Notes: generated from the sequence alone by a model not told the origin. A DNA stretch of 64,000 bases from Manis javanica (GCF_040802235.1 NC_133158.1:165761401-165825400); one strand, 5' to 3'; counted from the first letter of the stretch, positions 1-12,159 are shown. Numbers and translations: made by a program.

Positions 1-1864
1 TAAGGACACAGAGGCACTGAACAACACACTAGAACAGATGCACTTAACTGACATCTACAGAACTCTACATACAAAAGCAGCAGGATACACATTCTTCTCA
101 AGTGCACATGGAACATTTTCCAGAACAGACCACATACTATGCCACAAAAAGAGCCTCAGTAGATTCAAAAAGATTGAAATTCCACCAACCAACTTCTCAG
201 ACCACAAAGGTATAAAACTAGAACTAAATTGTACAAAGAAAACAAAAAGGCTCACAAACACATGGAGGCTTAACAACATGCTCCTAAATAATCAATGGAT
301 CAATGACCAAATTAAAACAGAGATCAAGCAATATATGGAGACAAATGACAACAAGACCATAAAGCCCCAACTTCTGTGGGACGCAGCGAAGGCAGTTTTA
401 AGAGGAAAGTATATAGCAACACAAGTCTATTTAAAGAAGGAAGAACAATCCCAAATGAATAGTCAAAGTCACAATTACTGAAACTGGAAAAAGAACAAAG
501 GAGGCCTATAGTCAGCAGAAGGAGGGACATAATAAAGATCAGAGAAGAAATAAATAAAATTAGAAGAATAAAACAATAGAAAAAAATCAATGAAACCAAG
601 ATCTGGTTCTTTGGAAAAATAAACAAAATAGATAAGTCCCTAGTCAGACTTATTAAGAGAAAAATAGAATCTGCATACATAAACAGAATCAGAAATGAGC
701 AAGGAAAAATGATGACAGACACCACAGAAATACAAACAATTACTAGAGAATACTAGAAAATCTAAATGTTAACAAGCTGGAAAACCTAGAAGAAATGGAC
801 AACTTCCTAGAAAAATACAACCATCCAAGACTGACCAAGGAAGAAACAGAAAATCTAAACAGACAATTACCAGCAAAGAAATTGAATCAGTAATCAAAAA
901 ACTAGCCAAGAACAAAATTCCCAGACCAGGTGGATTCACTGCTGAATTTTACTAGACATATAGAGAAGACGTAATACCCATTCTCCTTAGTTTTCAAAAA
1001 AATAGAAGAGGACAGAATACTCCCAAACTCATTCTATGAAGCCAGCATCACTCTAGTACCAAAACCAGGCTAAGATCCCACCAAAACAGAAAATTACAGA
1101 CCAATATCCCTGAGGAACATAGATGCAAAAATACTCAACAAAATATTAGCAAACCAAATTCAAAAATACATCAAGAGGATCATACACCATGGTCAAGTGG
1201 GATTCATCTCAGGGATGCAAGGATGGCACAACATTCGAAAATCCAACATCATCCACCACATCAACAAAAAGAAGGACAGAAACCACATGATCATTTCCAT
1301 AGATGCTGAAAAAGCATTTGAAAAAATTCAACATCCATTCATGATAAAAACTCTCAACAAAATGGGCATAGAGGGCAAGTACGTCAACATAATAAAGGCC
1401 ATATACAACAAAACCAACAGCCAACATCATACTTAACAGCAAGAAGCTGAAAGCTTTTCCTCTAAGATTGGGAAGAAGACAGGGATGCCCACTCTCCCCA
1501 CTGTTATTCAACATAGTACTGGAGGATCTGGCCACGGCAATCAGACAAAACAAAGAAATACAAGGAATCCAGATTGGTAAAGAAGAAGTTACACTGTCAC
1601 TACTTGCAGATGACATGATATTGTACATAAAAACCCCTAAGGACTCCATTCCAAAACTACTAGAACTAATATCTGAATTCAGCAAAGTTGCAGATACAAA
1701 ATTAATAATACACAGAAAGCTGTTGCTTTCCTATACACTAACGATGAACTAACAGAAAGAGAATCAGGAAAACAATTCCATTCACAATTGCATTGAAAAG
1801 AATAAAATACCCAGGAAAAAACCTAACCAAGGAAGTGAAAGATCTATACCCTGAAAACTACAAG
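1..1864 (+). pseudogene. Decayed L1 ORF2, first part
   Basis: Sense-oriented L1 ORF2 remnant in ATR intron 3 that enters from the left edge. The visible part begins late in the endonuclease domain (DIYRTLH..., then GTFSRTDHIL) and runs through the reverse transcriptase, including ADDMILYI near 1610-1635. Frameshifts and stops break it into pieces (38-481, 1197-1436, 1468-1752). It is cut by another insertion at about 1879 and resumes at 2819. It cannot encode a working protein. Confidence 0.93.
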
Positions 1865-1878
1865 ACACTCTTAAGAGA

Positions 1879-2804
1879 TGGATTAAAGATGGCGGCATGA
1901 GAGAAGAGACAGAGGCTTCGTCCTAAAACTAGACACAATTAGAAAATATACTTGGCGCAACTAATCCTGAGAGAGCAACAGGAAAGAGGACGGCGCCAGA
2001 CTGCATACACCTGGGGAAAAGAGCAGACCTCACAGAACGGGGTAACGTACCAGAGCTGTGGCTTGGCGGGACCTGAGCCCTTCCCCCACCCCAGCTCACC
2101 GCAGGAGGAAGAGAAACTGAGCAGGTAGGGAGTGGAAAGCTTGGGACTGCTGAATACCTAGCTCCAGAGATCTGCGCTGGGAGCACAAACCTACATTTCA
2201 TGGTGCTTTCATCATACTCTTCCGATTACGGGGTTGGAAAGCTGGGACAGGCGGAGTTCCTGGGGAGACTGGGATTCCAGCTGCTTGTGGAAAGCAGGGA
2301 TCCATATTCGGCTGCTCTGGGACAAAAGTTTACATCTGTGTGCTTGGCCCACTGGTTCAGACAGTAGAGACAGGCACAGCAGCCGGAAAGCGGGGAACAG
2401 CTCTTTCCTCCCCACAGGCACCAATATGGCTCTCCTGCAACCCCCAACATTGCTTCAGGAGCTGAGCAGCTGCAGAATAGAACTTCTGGACACTAGAGGG
2501 CGCCATATACAACTATGAAATGCCAAAGAAACCTGGTCCAGAGTAAAATTATTGATACAACTCCAGAGAAAGATTTAAATGATATGGACCTCGTGACTCT
2601 TCCTGAAAGGGAGTTCAAAATAAAAATCATCAACATGCTAATGGAGGTACAGAAAGACATCCAAGAACTCAGGAATGAATTCACGTCAGAGATTCAATTG
2701 TTGAAGAGCATGATGGAGGGTATTAAAAGCAGGTTGGATACGGTGGAGACAATAAATGAAATAGAAACTAGAGAAGAGGAATACAAAGAAGCTGAAGCAC
2801 TGAG
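1879..2804 (+). mobile_element. 3'-truncated L1 piece: 5'UTR plus start of ORF1, inserted in L1 ORF2
   Basis: Begins with an L1-type 5' end (AAGATGGCGGCATGAG, a YY1-like motif), runs through a GC-rich 5'UTR and enters an ORF1 reading frame at 2515 (MKCQRNLVQSKIIDTTPEKD). The frame covers only the N-terminal tail and coiled-coil part (about 97 codons), then stops abruptly at the junction. Flanks are a 14-bp duplication of the host ORF2 sequence with one mismatch (1865-1878 and 2805-2818, ACAYTCTTAAGAGA). No poly(A) tail is present. Sequence after 2818 continues the host ORF2 precisely. Confidence 0.85.
2490..2503 (+). promoter_or_regulatory. CTCF-like motif just before L1 ORF1
   Basis: ACACTAGAGGGCGC matches 13 of 14 positions of the CTCF core as commonly written (CCASYAGRKGGCRS). 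It sits 11 bp before the ORF1 start codon of the truncated L1 piece. A related motif is found at the same place in the intact L1 (35684-35697). Occupancy cannot be judged from sequence. Confidence 0.4.
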
Positions 2805-2818
2805 ACATTCTTAAGAGA

Positions 2819-4618
2819 AATTAAAGAAGACACTAATAAATGGAAACTCATCCCATGCTCTTGGCTAGGAAGAATTAATATTGTCAAAATGGCCATCTTA
2901 CCCAAAGCAATATAGAGATTTGATGCAATCCCTATCAAATTACCAATAGCATTCTTCAATGAACTGGAACAAATAGTTCAAAAATTCATATGGAAACACC
3001 AAAGACCCCGAATAGCCAAAGCAATCCTGAGAAGGAAGACTAAAGTGGGGGGGGATTTCGTTCCTCAACTTCAAGCCCTACTACAAAACCACAGTAATCA
3101 AGACAATTTGGTACTGGCACAAGAAGAGAGTCACAGACCAGTGGAACAGAATAGCGACTCCAGACATTAACCCAAACATATATGGTCAATTAATATACAA
3201 TAAAGGAGCCATGGACATACCATGGGGAAATGAGTCTCTTCAACAGATGGTGCTGGCAAAACTGGACAGCTACATGTAAGAGAATGAAACTGGATCACTG
3301 TCTAACTCCATACACAAAAGTAAATGTGAAATGGACCAAAGACCTTAATGTAAGTCATGAAACCATTAAACTCTTAGAAAAAACATAGGCAAAAATCTCT
3401 CGGACATAAACATGAGCAACTTCTTCATGAACATATCTCCTCGGACAAGAGAAACAAAAGCAAAAATAAACAAGTGGGACTACATCAAACTGAAAAGCTT
3501 GTGTACAGCAAAGGACACCACCAATAGAACAAAAAGGCATCCTACAGTATGGGAGAATATATTCATAAATGACATATTCGATAAAGGGTTGACATCCAAA
3601 ATATATAAAGAGCTCATGTACCTCAACAAACAAAAAGTAAATAATCCAATCAAAAAATGGTCAGAGGAATTGAGGAGACAGTTCTCCAAAGAAGAAATTC
3701 AGATGACAGACACATGAAAAGATGTTCCACATCGCTAGTCATTGGAGAAATGCAAATTAAAACCACATGAAATATCACCTCACACGACTAAGGATCACCA
3801 CCATCCAAAAAACAAACAAGAACAAATGTTGGCAAGGATGTAGAGAAAGGGGAACCCTCCTACACTGCTGGTGGGAATGTAAATTAGTTCAACCATTGAG
3901 GATAGCAGTATGGAGATTCCTCAAAAAACTCAAAATAGAAATACCATTTGACCCAGGAATTCCACTTCTAGGAATTTACCCCAAGAACGTAGGAGCCCAG
4001 TTTCAAAAAGACATATGCACCCCTATGTTTATTGCAGCACTACTTACAATAGCCAAGAAATGGAAGCAATCTAAGGGTCCATCAGTAGATGAATGGATAA
4101 AGAAGGTGTGGTACATATATAAAATGGAATATTATTCAACCATAAGAAGAAAACAAATCCTACCATTTGCAACAACCTGAATGGAGCTAGGGGTATTATG
4201 CTCAGTGAAATAAGCCAGGTGGAGAAAGACAAGTATCAAATGATTTCACTCATCTGTGGAGTATAAGAACAAAGAAAAAACTGAAGGAACAGAACAGCGG
4301 CAGACTCACAGAACTCAATAATGGACTAACATTTACCAAAGGGAAAGGGACCAGGGAGGATGGGTAGGATGGGATTGGGGGGAAGAAAGGGGGCATTATG
4401 ATTAGCATGCATAATGTGGTGGACTGCGGGGGGCAAGGGGAGGGCTGTACAGCACGGAGAGGACAGGTCGTGATTCTACAGCATCTTACTATGCTGATGG
4501 ACAGTGACTGCAACGGGGTATGGGGGGGAACTTGGTGATGAGGGGAGTCGTAAACATAATGTTCCTCGTGTTATTGTAGATTAATGATACCACAATAAAA
4601 AATAAATTAAGTTAAATT
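2819..4618 (+). mobile_element. Decayed L1, ORF2 C-terminus and 3'UTR
   Basis: Continuation of the L1 that starts left of the window. It shows the conserved post-RT region, the C-terminal cysteine region (partial frame 3767-4180, [18 protein letters not shown]; the last position of the family motif is kept), then a G-rich 3'UTR (about 4330-4560) and an A-rich end near 4595-4618. ORF2 is broken by several frameshifts. The 3'UTR G-tract and terminal TGTAGATTAATGAT-type sequence are shared with the other L1s in the window. Confidence 0.93.
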
Positions 4619-4960
4619 TTTAAGAAAATCAGTGTAGCAAACAATACGAAAAGGTATTTATAATAGGTTTAATAACCACTATGATAGAAGAAATACAGAA
4701 CATTCTGTACTAACAGAGCATAAAGAAGGAACAACTAAGCCAGTCCTAAGGCAGGCAGGCAGGAGTAGTGAACAGAAAAGACTTTTAAGAGGACATGCTA
4801 TCAAAGTTGAGTCTTGAAATTCAAGCAAAAAATTTTCAAATACTCTATGCACTGTATAGAAAAGATGTTTGCTTTACATCACTTTATTAGGAGGCCCATA
4901 AAGGGACAGAAGTAGTGGGAACAATAAAGTATAGAAAAAAGTTTCATCATCTAAAACAGG
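4619..4960. other. Intron 3 sequence, nothing recognised
   Basis: AT-rich intronic DNA between the L1 3' end and a hAT-like remnant. I see no exon, RNA gene or recognisable repeat. Confidence 0.5.
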
Positions 4961-4964
4961 AGTC

Positions 4965-5160
4965 AGCAAACTTGTTCTTAAAGGGCCAGACAGGAAATAT
5001 TTAAGGCTTGAGGGCTTTATGATCTCCATGTCAGTTACTCAATGGTGCCTTTGTAGTAGACACAGACATTAAGTAAATGAATGAGCATGGCTGTTCCAAT
5101 AAAATTGTTTACAAAAACAGGCAGGTAGCCTATGGGCCACAGTTTACTAATGACTGATCT
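4965..5160 (+). repeat. Old hAT-type non-autonomous DNA transposon remnant
   Basis: Contains the family landmarks GTCAGCAAACTTG, AAAGGGCCAGA and GGGCCACAGTTTACTAATGAC, i.e. the well-known mammalian hAT MITE that starts with CAG-GTCGGCAAAC and ends with its inverted repeat. A second, longer copy lies at 60390-60710. Diverged, no coding capacity. Exact family name not assigned. Confidence 0.7.
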
Positions 5161-5437
5161 GGAAGAGATTATGAAAAACAGAAAAAAGAAAACCACTGAA
5201 GTGTTCAATGGCAAATAAACAAATTTGAATACTTCTGTCCCATTCTGGGTACCTACTTCATAACAAAAGAAAACAATAAGGATGCATAAAATAAACTAAC
5301 CATTGCCACTTTGCTCTCTCAATTTATAGCAAATTTGACCAAAATATGTGTGATAATGTGTATGTTGTATTTCAGAAAAGGAGAAAGTAGACCGCATAAA
5401 CCAGACTGCCAATAAATGCACAAACAGCAGAACTTAC

Positions 5438-5581
5438 CAATACAACTGCCTTTGGCCTCATTTTGCCCATGGCTTCCATTTACAAACATAAGTGGGGAGG
5501 ATTTCATGATATGCTGGATGAAATCCAGCAACATCACAGAAGTTGGCTGAGAGTCAGTTTTCTTTACAAGTTCTAGAGCAA
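5438..5581 (-). CDS. ATR: ATR coding exon 3
   Basis: Acceptor TTTCAG ends at 5582 and donor GTAAGT starts at 5437 on the minus strand. The 144-nt exon continues exon 2 in frame (VALELVKK..., then [20 protein letters not shown]). This is the conserved HEAT-like N-terminal segment of ATR. After the conserved MFVN the sequence reads [12 protein letters not shown], while the human protein, as I recall it, has VSGSHEAKGSC, so a short loop is shifted and one residue longer. The exon ends in phase 1; exon 4 is outside the window. Confidence 0.95.
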
Positions 5582-5629
5582 CTGAAACAATAAGAATTTC
5601 ATTTTGAAAAAGTCAGGACAAATTCACAG

Positions 5630-5805
5630 GGAAAGCAGTACAGCATGGAGAATACAGCCAATGATCCTGTAACATCTTCCCATAGTAACTGCACTAGTGG
5701 GGGTGAGTATTTATGAATATGTGTAACTGTTGAACCACTGTGTTGTATATTTGAAGCCAATATAAGATTGTATAGCAATGATACTTCAATAAAAAAAACA
5801 TTTTC
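5630..5805 (+). repeat. L1 3' end fragment
   Basis: Resembles the terminal 3'UTR of the L1s in this window (GTACAGCATGGAGAATACAG..., a count-down to TGATACTTCAATAAAAAA) but is more diverged and 5'-truncated to under 200 bp. Sense orientation, in ATR intron 2 close to exon 3. Confidence 0.7.
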
Positions 5806-6235
5806 ACCATTGCAGAAAGTTGTAGGACAATGCTAAGATAGTCTTCAAAAGAATATTGAGCAATAGATGTGATAGAGAGCCAGTTTTAATGGAAATGATT
5901 TAAACATTTTACGACTTAGCAAGTTTTCTGCCAATTTTTGGGAAAATGGTTTCGCAAATCTTAAGTAGTTTCCCTCTGTTGCTATTTTGCATTTTTATAT
6001 TAATTTAATGGCTACTGAATTGTGCATATACTCTTAAAATATTAATAGCATTATGTAGCTTTTCTAAAGTATTGGTGTAATGAATTATGCTGATTGACTT
6101 ACAAATATTAAACCATACTAGAATTTCTAGAATCATCTTAATGGTAATGGAATATTTTTTCTTGAGACATAACTGGATTTAATATGCTGATATTTATTTA
6201 GAAATTTTCATTCACATTCATGAAAGATTATCTCT
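5806..6235. other. ATR intron 2, nothing recognised
   Basis: AT-rich intronic DNA without an identified gene. It may be part of the old L1-like stretch that follows. Confidence 0.35.
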
Positions 6236-6990
6236 AGTTATCTTCTCTTCTGAGCAATATATTTCAGTTTTGGTATTAAGGTTATTCTTTTATAAAATGG
6301 GAAATTTCTGGCTTTCTCTATGGACTGGTAGATTTGATAAAACATAGAACCATTGAGTCCTGATTTATTTAGGAACATGTTTCTTAATTTCCAACTGGTT
6401 CAGACATTTCGGTAATATTTTATTTCTGTTTTTATTCGATCTTATCAGAGAATGTGATCTTTCAAAAGCCCTACTTGAAAAAAATGTATCAATCATTTAT
6501 CTGAGGAACCCTTAGTGTTTTGTAATGTTGCAAGGACACAGGAGTATAGGTTATATAGTCTGTTTATAACATACGAAGTCATTTTTATGTCTATTAAATA
6601 TAGCTAATTGATTATAGTTTTTCATATTTTACCTCCATTTTTATTAACTTGATCCATCATATTTTTAAAGAGATGTAATCTCCACTATAAATTATGATTT
6701 TAAGGTTTTGTTGCCTTTCTATTAATTTTTGCTGCTCTTATTGGTGTTCATATAAAGGTTTATACATATTATATCTTCATGTAACATATACCTTATTTTT
6801 ACATGTCTCTTTTTTACCTGCTGAATACTTTTGGCCTTGGATTTTAACTTGATAATTATATCATCAGACCTTTTATTCCACTTATATTTACCTAATATAT
6901 CCTTACATAGTATTTAGTTTTACTGATTTACTTTAAATGTGCTTTCAGTAAATAACACATAACTCTTGTTTAAAAAAAGAAAGTCATGAC
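6236..6990 (-). repeat. Ancient L1/HAL1-like remnant, antisense
   Basis: AT-rich sequence with the character of antisense old L1 ORF2 (long T-rich runs with TTTATTTAGGAACATGTTTC and similar phrases shared with the antisense L1s further right, e.g. near 26010). Strongly decayed. The borders are approximate. Confidence 0.45.
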
Positions 6991-8059
6991 AAACTAAACA
7001 CCAGTCGTTTTTGTTAAGAAAGTAGGCTTTGGTGACCAGAATTATATTCAACACAGTGCTCAGGATAAACTGATGTGTCTGAATACTACAATCCTATCAT
7101 TCTGATTTTAAATGTTTAGTAATATGTGTATTCATCTATCATATATCCATATACCAACATGTACTATAGGCCTACAATATTCTTAGCATTGTACTAAAAT
7201 CTGAGCATTAAAAAATCCTCACAATCAGGTGAGGTAGTCAGACAAATAAACTAATAATTATAATACAGTATGTTAACCACCGTAGCCACAGTACAGGAAA
7301 CAAATGTCTGGGAAGATGTTGTGAGGGAGTTGATTCCTAGATGATGAAGAGCTGGTCAAGCAGAGCGTGGAAGAGTAAATGGTCTAAACAGAGGGAGTAA
7401 CATGAAAACAATCTTGCAAGTACTCATTAGTCCTTTGTTATTTTTCAGCAACTCATAATTTTACTGATTGAAAAATGAGGCTATATGATTATTCCAAGAG
7501 ATTAAATCTGTGCCAAATTTGAAATTAAATTTATAAACCATGAGTGAAATGCCACTCAATGATACCCCTTTCATGTTATTTTAGCAGATGTGACAAAAGT
7601 GGCACGAACTTGCCAAACTGGTAATATTTGTCTTTTAGATCACCACAAAGGAAAAGAGCTGATTCAGTAACCACAGAATCTTACTATCTCCCACAAAGTC
7701 ACTAACTCTGATTTAAAGAGGTGTTTTTTTTTTTTATGGCATTTTCTGTTTTTTACCACTGGCATAAGACCTAACTAAAATAGGGTCCACATCACTAAGA
7801 CTGAACAAATATTTTGTATCTGTAGTAATATCTTACATCAAAGAACTCACAGCAAGCAGCAGAAATATAGATAACAGAATTACTTTAAAAGCCTAAATCA
7901 CATTATACTACAAGTAATTCTATAAATAACTTGCTTGAAAATATTAACTACCATAAACACTAACTATATTTAAAACTACCTGGAGAAAAATGCTAGTCTA
8001 ATGTTGTATATATAGAAAAGAAAATAATTTATAAAGCTTACATAATAAACGTGTCTTAC
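6991..8059. other. ATR intron 2, no gene
   Basis: Intronic DNA with MIR-like fragments around 7440-7560, a T run near 7726, and one copy of a 42-bp repeat at 7563-7604 that recurs at 9048-9089. No exon or RNA gene seen. Confidence 0.5.
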
Positions 8060-8151
8060 CAACATTTACATCTGTAAGTATTCGGTCAATGAACTGACAT
8101 AGAATTTGTCTTGGCTTCTGGACAACTGTATTATATTCATCTGGACTGGCA
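8060..8151 (-). CDS. ATR: ATR coding exon 2
   Basis: Minus-strand acceptor TTTTAG ends at 8152 and the donor GTAAGA begins at 8059. The 92-nt exon reads in the phase left by exon 1 and gives a segment beginning [19 protein letters not shown], nearly the same as known ATR N-termini (human has T and E where this has S and D near the start). It ends one base into a codon completed by exon 3. It is too short to stand out as an open frame; it was found by splice sites and protein recognition. Confidence 0.95.
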
Positions 8152-8369
8152 CTAAAATACAAAGAAAAAGTGTTTTATTCTAAGGGGACTCACAATCTCA
8201 TGTGCAAAAAACTCTCTCAAGGTGAATTTAACAAATGTGTTCAGTTTTAATGTTGACATTCATAGATTTTTCTGTTTAAAAATGAAAGGGAACTCTAAAC
8301 ACATTATTGATTTACAAGGAAAAAAACAAGCTAAATGACACCACAAACATCCAACCTGCAAAATCTAGA

Positions 8370-8685
8370 CCTGCCCTGTCCAACTTCATGTAGCCATTAT
8401 CACATGTAGGTATTGAGCACTTGATATGTGGCTAGTCCAAATTGAGATTGCTATAAGTAGAAAATAGACATTGGGTTTTTAATATTTGGTACAAAAATGT
8501 ATAATATCTCATTAATAATTTTATATCAATTACATGTTGAATTATCTGGATATATTAAATAAATTATTAAAAATTAATTTCACCTATTTCTTTTTTTGTA
8601 ATGTGGCTACAAAAAATGTTCAACTGTGTAAGTGGTCTGCATTATATTTCTATTGAGCACTTTTATTTCCAGACTTGTAGAAAGT
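8370..8685 (+). repeat. hAT-type DNA transposon remnant
   Basis: Contains CCTGTCCAACTTCATGTAGCC, then TATTGAGCACTTGATATGTGGC near the left part and a related inverted end (TATTGAGCACTTTTATTTCC) on the right; these are landmarks of an abundant eutherian hAT family. A second copy in the other orientation is at 12160-12430. Confidence 0.6.
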
Positions 8686-9380
8686 CTATAGGAAGACAGT
8701 TTCTTCAACAAATAAATTTCAAGGGAGAAACCCATACAAGTCGTATCAACCAATTACAATGTATAATCCTACATTAAATAGATTCAAAAACAAAAACTAT
8801 TAGTTAACTATACATGACAGTTGGGAAAACCTGAACAGACTAGATATTTGATGCTATTAAGAAATTATTCTTATGTATGATAATGTTTTGGAATGTTTAA
8901 AAAGTCTTCATCCCTTAGAGATAAACAGATATTTATGGATGAAACGATGTCTGGAATTTGCTTCAAAGCAATCTGAGTTGAGAGGAAGAGGTTAAATTGA
9001 TAATTGTTAGGTGACATGGGAACTCAATATACTATTTCATGCTACACTACCCCTTTCATCTAATTTTAGCAGATGTGACAAAAATGGCAATAAGATAGGG
9101 ATATTAAACCCTAATTTGTATATAATGAGACCGATGCTCATTGAGATTATATAATCTACCACTACTAGAGCTAGAAGCAGTGAACATTCACCTTGGAAAT
9201 GAATACAAATATAATGAACAATAAGAAAGTGGAGAAAGAACCCTAAGTGAAGGTCAGAGGACCCATGAAGGGGAAAGGGAAAGAGAGCTAGAGAAACAGA
9301 AAAACCATGAGACAAGTTTTAAAAACCAAGGAGGTAAAAATTTCAGGCAGGGAGCTATCAACAGGATGAAATAAAATCAG
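8686..9380. repeat. ATR intron 1, MIR-like fragment, otherwise unassigned
   Basis: The part 9040-9180 has the order of an antisense MIR core (ATTTTAGCAGATGTGAC, then a CTCATTGAGATTATATAATCT stretch) but is strongly diverged. The rest shows no feature I can name. Confidence 0.4.
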
Positions 9381-9382
9381 TT

Positions 9383-9680
9383 TGTTAAAATGTCCTTTGG
9401 ATTTTTTATCATGGGAAAATATACTTAACATAAAACTTACCATCTCAACCATTTTTAAAAGTACAGTTCTGTGGCATTAAGTACTTTCACATTATTCTAC
9501 ACCATTATGACCATTCCTCTGCAGAATTTTTTTCATCTTCCCAAACTTAAACTACGCTCATTAAACAATAACTCTACCCCTAGCCCATAACAACCACCAT
9601 TCTACTATCTGTCTCTATGAATGAGACTGCTTATTCCACCGAAGTTGAATCTTATATAGGTATATCCCACTTTCCCAAGT
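9383..9680 (-). repeat. Old L1 3'UTR, antisense
   Basis: Antisense ancient L1 3' region (ACTTACCATCTCAACCATTT, then AAAGTACAGTTCTGTGGCAT, later CAACCACCATTCTACTATCT). These are landmarks of old L1M 3'UTRs. Continues in diverged form after an unrelated stretch, at 10140. Confidence 0.75.
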
Positions 9681-10139
9681 TTGTTACATACCACTTCACC
9701 TTTATGAAAGACATAATCAGTGTGTTTTCTTTAACTTAAAGAAACCCAAAGAGGCTTTTCCCTTTTATGAAAAAAGACAGAAAGGGAAAATAGTGCCTAG
9801 TGTTTGTTTTGCAGCAAGCCATTAGAGGCAGTGTGCACCTGAGCAGCAGAGGCACTGCCAAGCTCCTTCCCTGGGAACTACACTCAGCATCTCAGCATCA
9901 AGCCCCATACCACTCTAGACTGTGTCTGTGAGCATGTGACTTATTTGTGTTCTCAAGATGTGTCTAAGGTATCAGAAAAGCCTAACAACCATTATTTTTG
10001 GGGCCTAGGGATGCTCAAAAATCTGTCCATATAAATTAATGGTAATTACTTCTTCATTTTACACCATTATAACTTACAAAGGATTTCACAGGAATGCTCT
10101 ACTTTTAGATAGCAAGGGAACCTGTATTTATCCTTTTAA
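9681..10139. other. Unassigned stretch between L1 fragments in ATR intron 1
   Basis: Sequence of average composition between two antisense L1 fragments, so possibly an insertion into that L1. I recognise no family in it and see no coding frame. Confidence 0.4.
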
Positions 10140-10985
10140 CTGAAGTAACTGACTTCAGTTAGCATGTCTTCACAGCTCATCCATGTTATTACATACATCA
10201 GAATTTCCTTCCTTTTTAAGGTTGAATGATATTCCATTGTATGTACATACCATTGTGTTTACATATTCATTCCTCCATAGACACCTGAATTACTTTCACC
10301 TTTTGGCTATTGTGAACAATGATCCTATGAACATGGGTGTAAAAATACCTGTTCCGATCCCTTTCATTATTCTGGGTATATATATATCTAGAAAGCAGAC
10401 TGCTGGATCATGTAGTAATTGTATTTTTTTGAGGAACTCCCATACTGTTTTCCACAATGGCTATACCATTTTACATCCCATTAGTAAGGTACAATGTTCC
10501 AATTTCTCCTTATCCTCACCAACAGTTGTTCTTTTCTTTTTTAACAGGAGCCATCCTCATGGGTATGCAGTGATATCTCACTGTGGTTTCGATCTACATT
10601 TCCCTAATGATTAGTGATGTTGAACATCATTTCATGTGCTTTTTTACCATCTGTCTTTCTTCTTTGAAGAAATGTCTCTCCAAGCCATTGCCCAATTTTT
10701 AATCAAGTTGTTTTTGGTTGACATTATTGATTTGTAGTTCTTAATATGCTCTGGATATTAACTCCTTGTCAGATGTATGATTTGTAAACATTTTCTCTCA
10801 TTCCATAGGTTTTCTTTTCACTCTGTTGATACTGTCCTTTGATACACAAAAGTTTTTAATTTTGATGAGGCCTAATTTATCTATTTTTCCAATTGTTATC
10901 ATGTTTTTGATGTCACATCCAAGAATTAAGGTCTTTGATCCATTTTGAGTTGACTTTTTTTTTATGTTCTCTGGATTTTAAAGTT
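10140..10985 (-). repeat. Old L1 ORF2/3'UTR, antisense
   Basis: Antisense L1M sequence: CAGCTCATCCATGTTATTAC, TTGGCTATTGTGAACAATG, CTGCTGGATCATGTAGTAAT and AACTCCCATACTGTTTTCCA are the complement of the ORF2 C-terminus and adjoining 3'UTR. ORF2 is not open. Confidence 0.85.
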
Positions 10986-12159
10986 TCATTGTAGAGGTAA
11001 AGGCAAAAGACAGATTACAAGGGGTTGAAAAGCAAATGACATACAGATTTTGAGGATACCATGCTCTAAAGCTTGACCATGAAATCTAAGAGAAGAATTT
11101 GGGTAGTTGTGACTAAAGGAATGTATGAGGTCAGGAGAGGATTTTCTGTTTGTTTTTGTTTTTCCCTTAAGATGGGGAGACTTTAGCAGCTGACACTTGA
11201 AACTTGGTTTTGTTTTCTGGAACCATGTACAAGTGAAGAGATAATCCTTAGGAGGATTGTCATTATTCCTAATGATAATCATTAATATATATTCACTGAT
11301 ATTAGAGGAAAAGATGACTAGATGCTAATAATTTAATAAGTTCAAATAAAACAAGATAAGATTCCCTGCTTCAAGGAACTCAGATTAGTTGCTGGAGAGG
11401 AGGGAGGAATGCACACAAATGATTTTAATCAAGTGTCATATAAACCCAAAGTAGGAAATACTTAACTCTGTACAGAGAATTCACAGAAGGCTGTGCATAA
11501 ATGATTAGCTCAGTACATCACTTCTGACAAAACAGCTGAGGATGTAGTAGATAAGCTGTTATTTATAAAGAAAAAAGCTATGTATTTCATATATGTAATT
11601 AAAATAACTACATAGCACCATAAAATGTACATATATTTTCCTACCTATTAATCCCAAACAATGCTAAAGGGAAAAATGAAAAGATAAAATGTTTTCTTGA
11701 TTATTCAATGCAAGTCCAGCCTTAATTGTTACGATACGAGATCCATGGCATTAACAGCAGTAGAGAGTACATAAAAAAATTGTTGACTGAATAGCTCATA
11801 AGAATTTCCTGAATCTTATAGCTCCTAATCCTTAACATACAACCTTCCAGCCCTGTAGAGTATTTGCTTATTCTCTGTCCCTAGATCTTAATCTCCTAGA
11901 GGTGGGAGACTATGCTTTATTTCTTTATGTATACCTTGCAGCACCAGTAGACCACAAATTCCTACAGGAGAAAAAAAATGTATTTTATTTCTCTTTGAGT
12001 CCCCTATACCACCAGCAACTGTGTCTTGCTTGACTAAGTTACTGAAATTAACAAATATTTACAAGTAATATAAACCCCAGGTATATAGAATCAAAGAAGG
12101 AGTAGTTGTACTTGCACATGAAAGCAAAAAACCTTGATGCTACTGATCTTATCGTTTAA
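10986..12159. repeat. ATR intron 1 with an L2-like 3' end
   Basis: Mostly unassigned intronic DNA. The part 11860-12010 has the layout of an L2 3' end (CTTAATCTCCTAGAGGTGGGAG, then a TTTCTTTATGTATACCTTGC and GCACCAGTAGACC). No gene seen. Confidence 0.45.
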
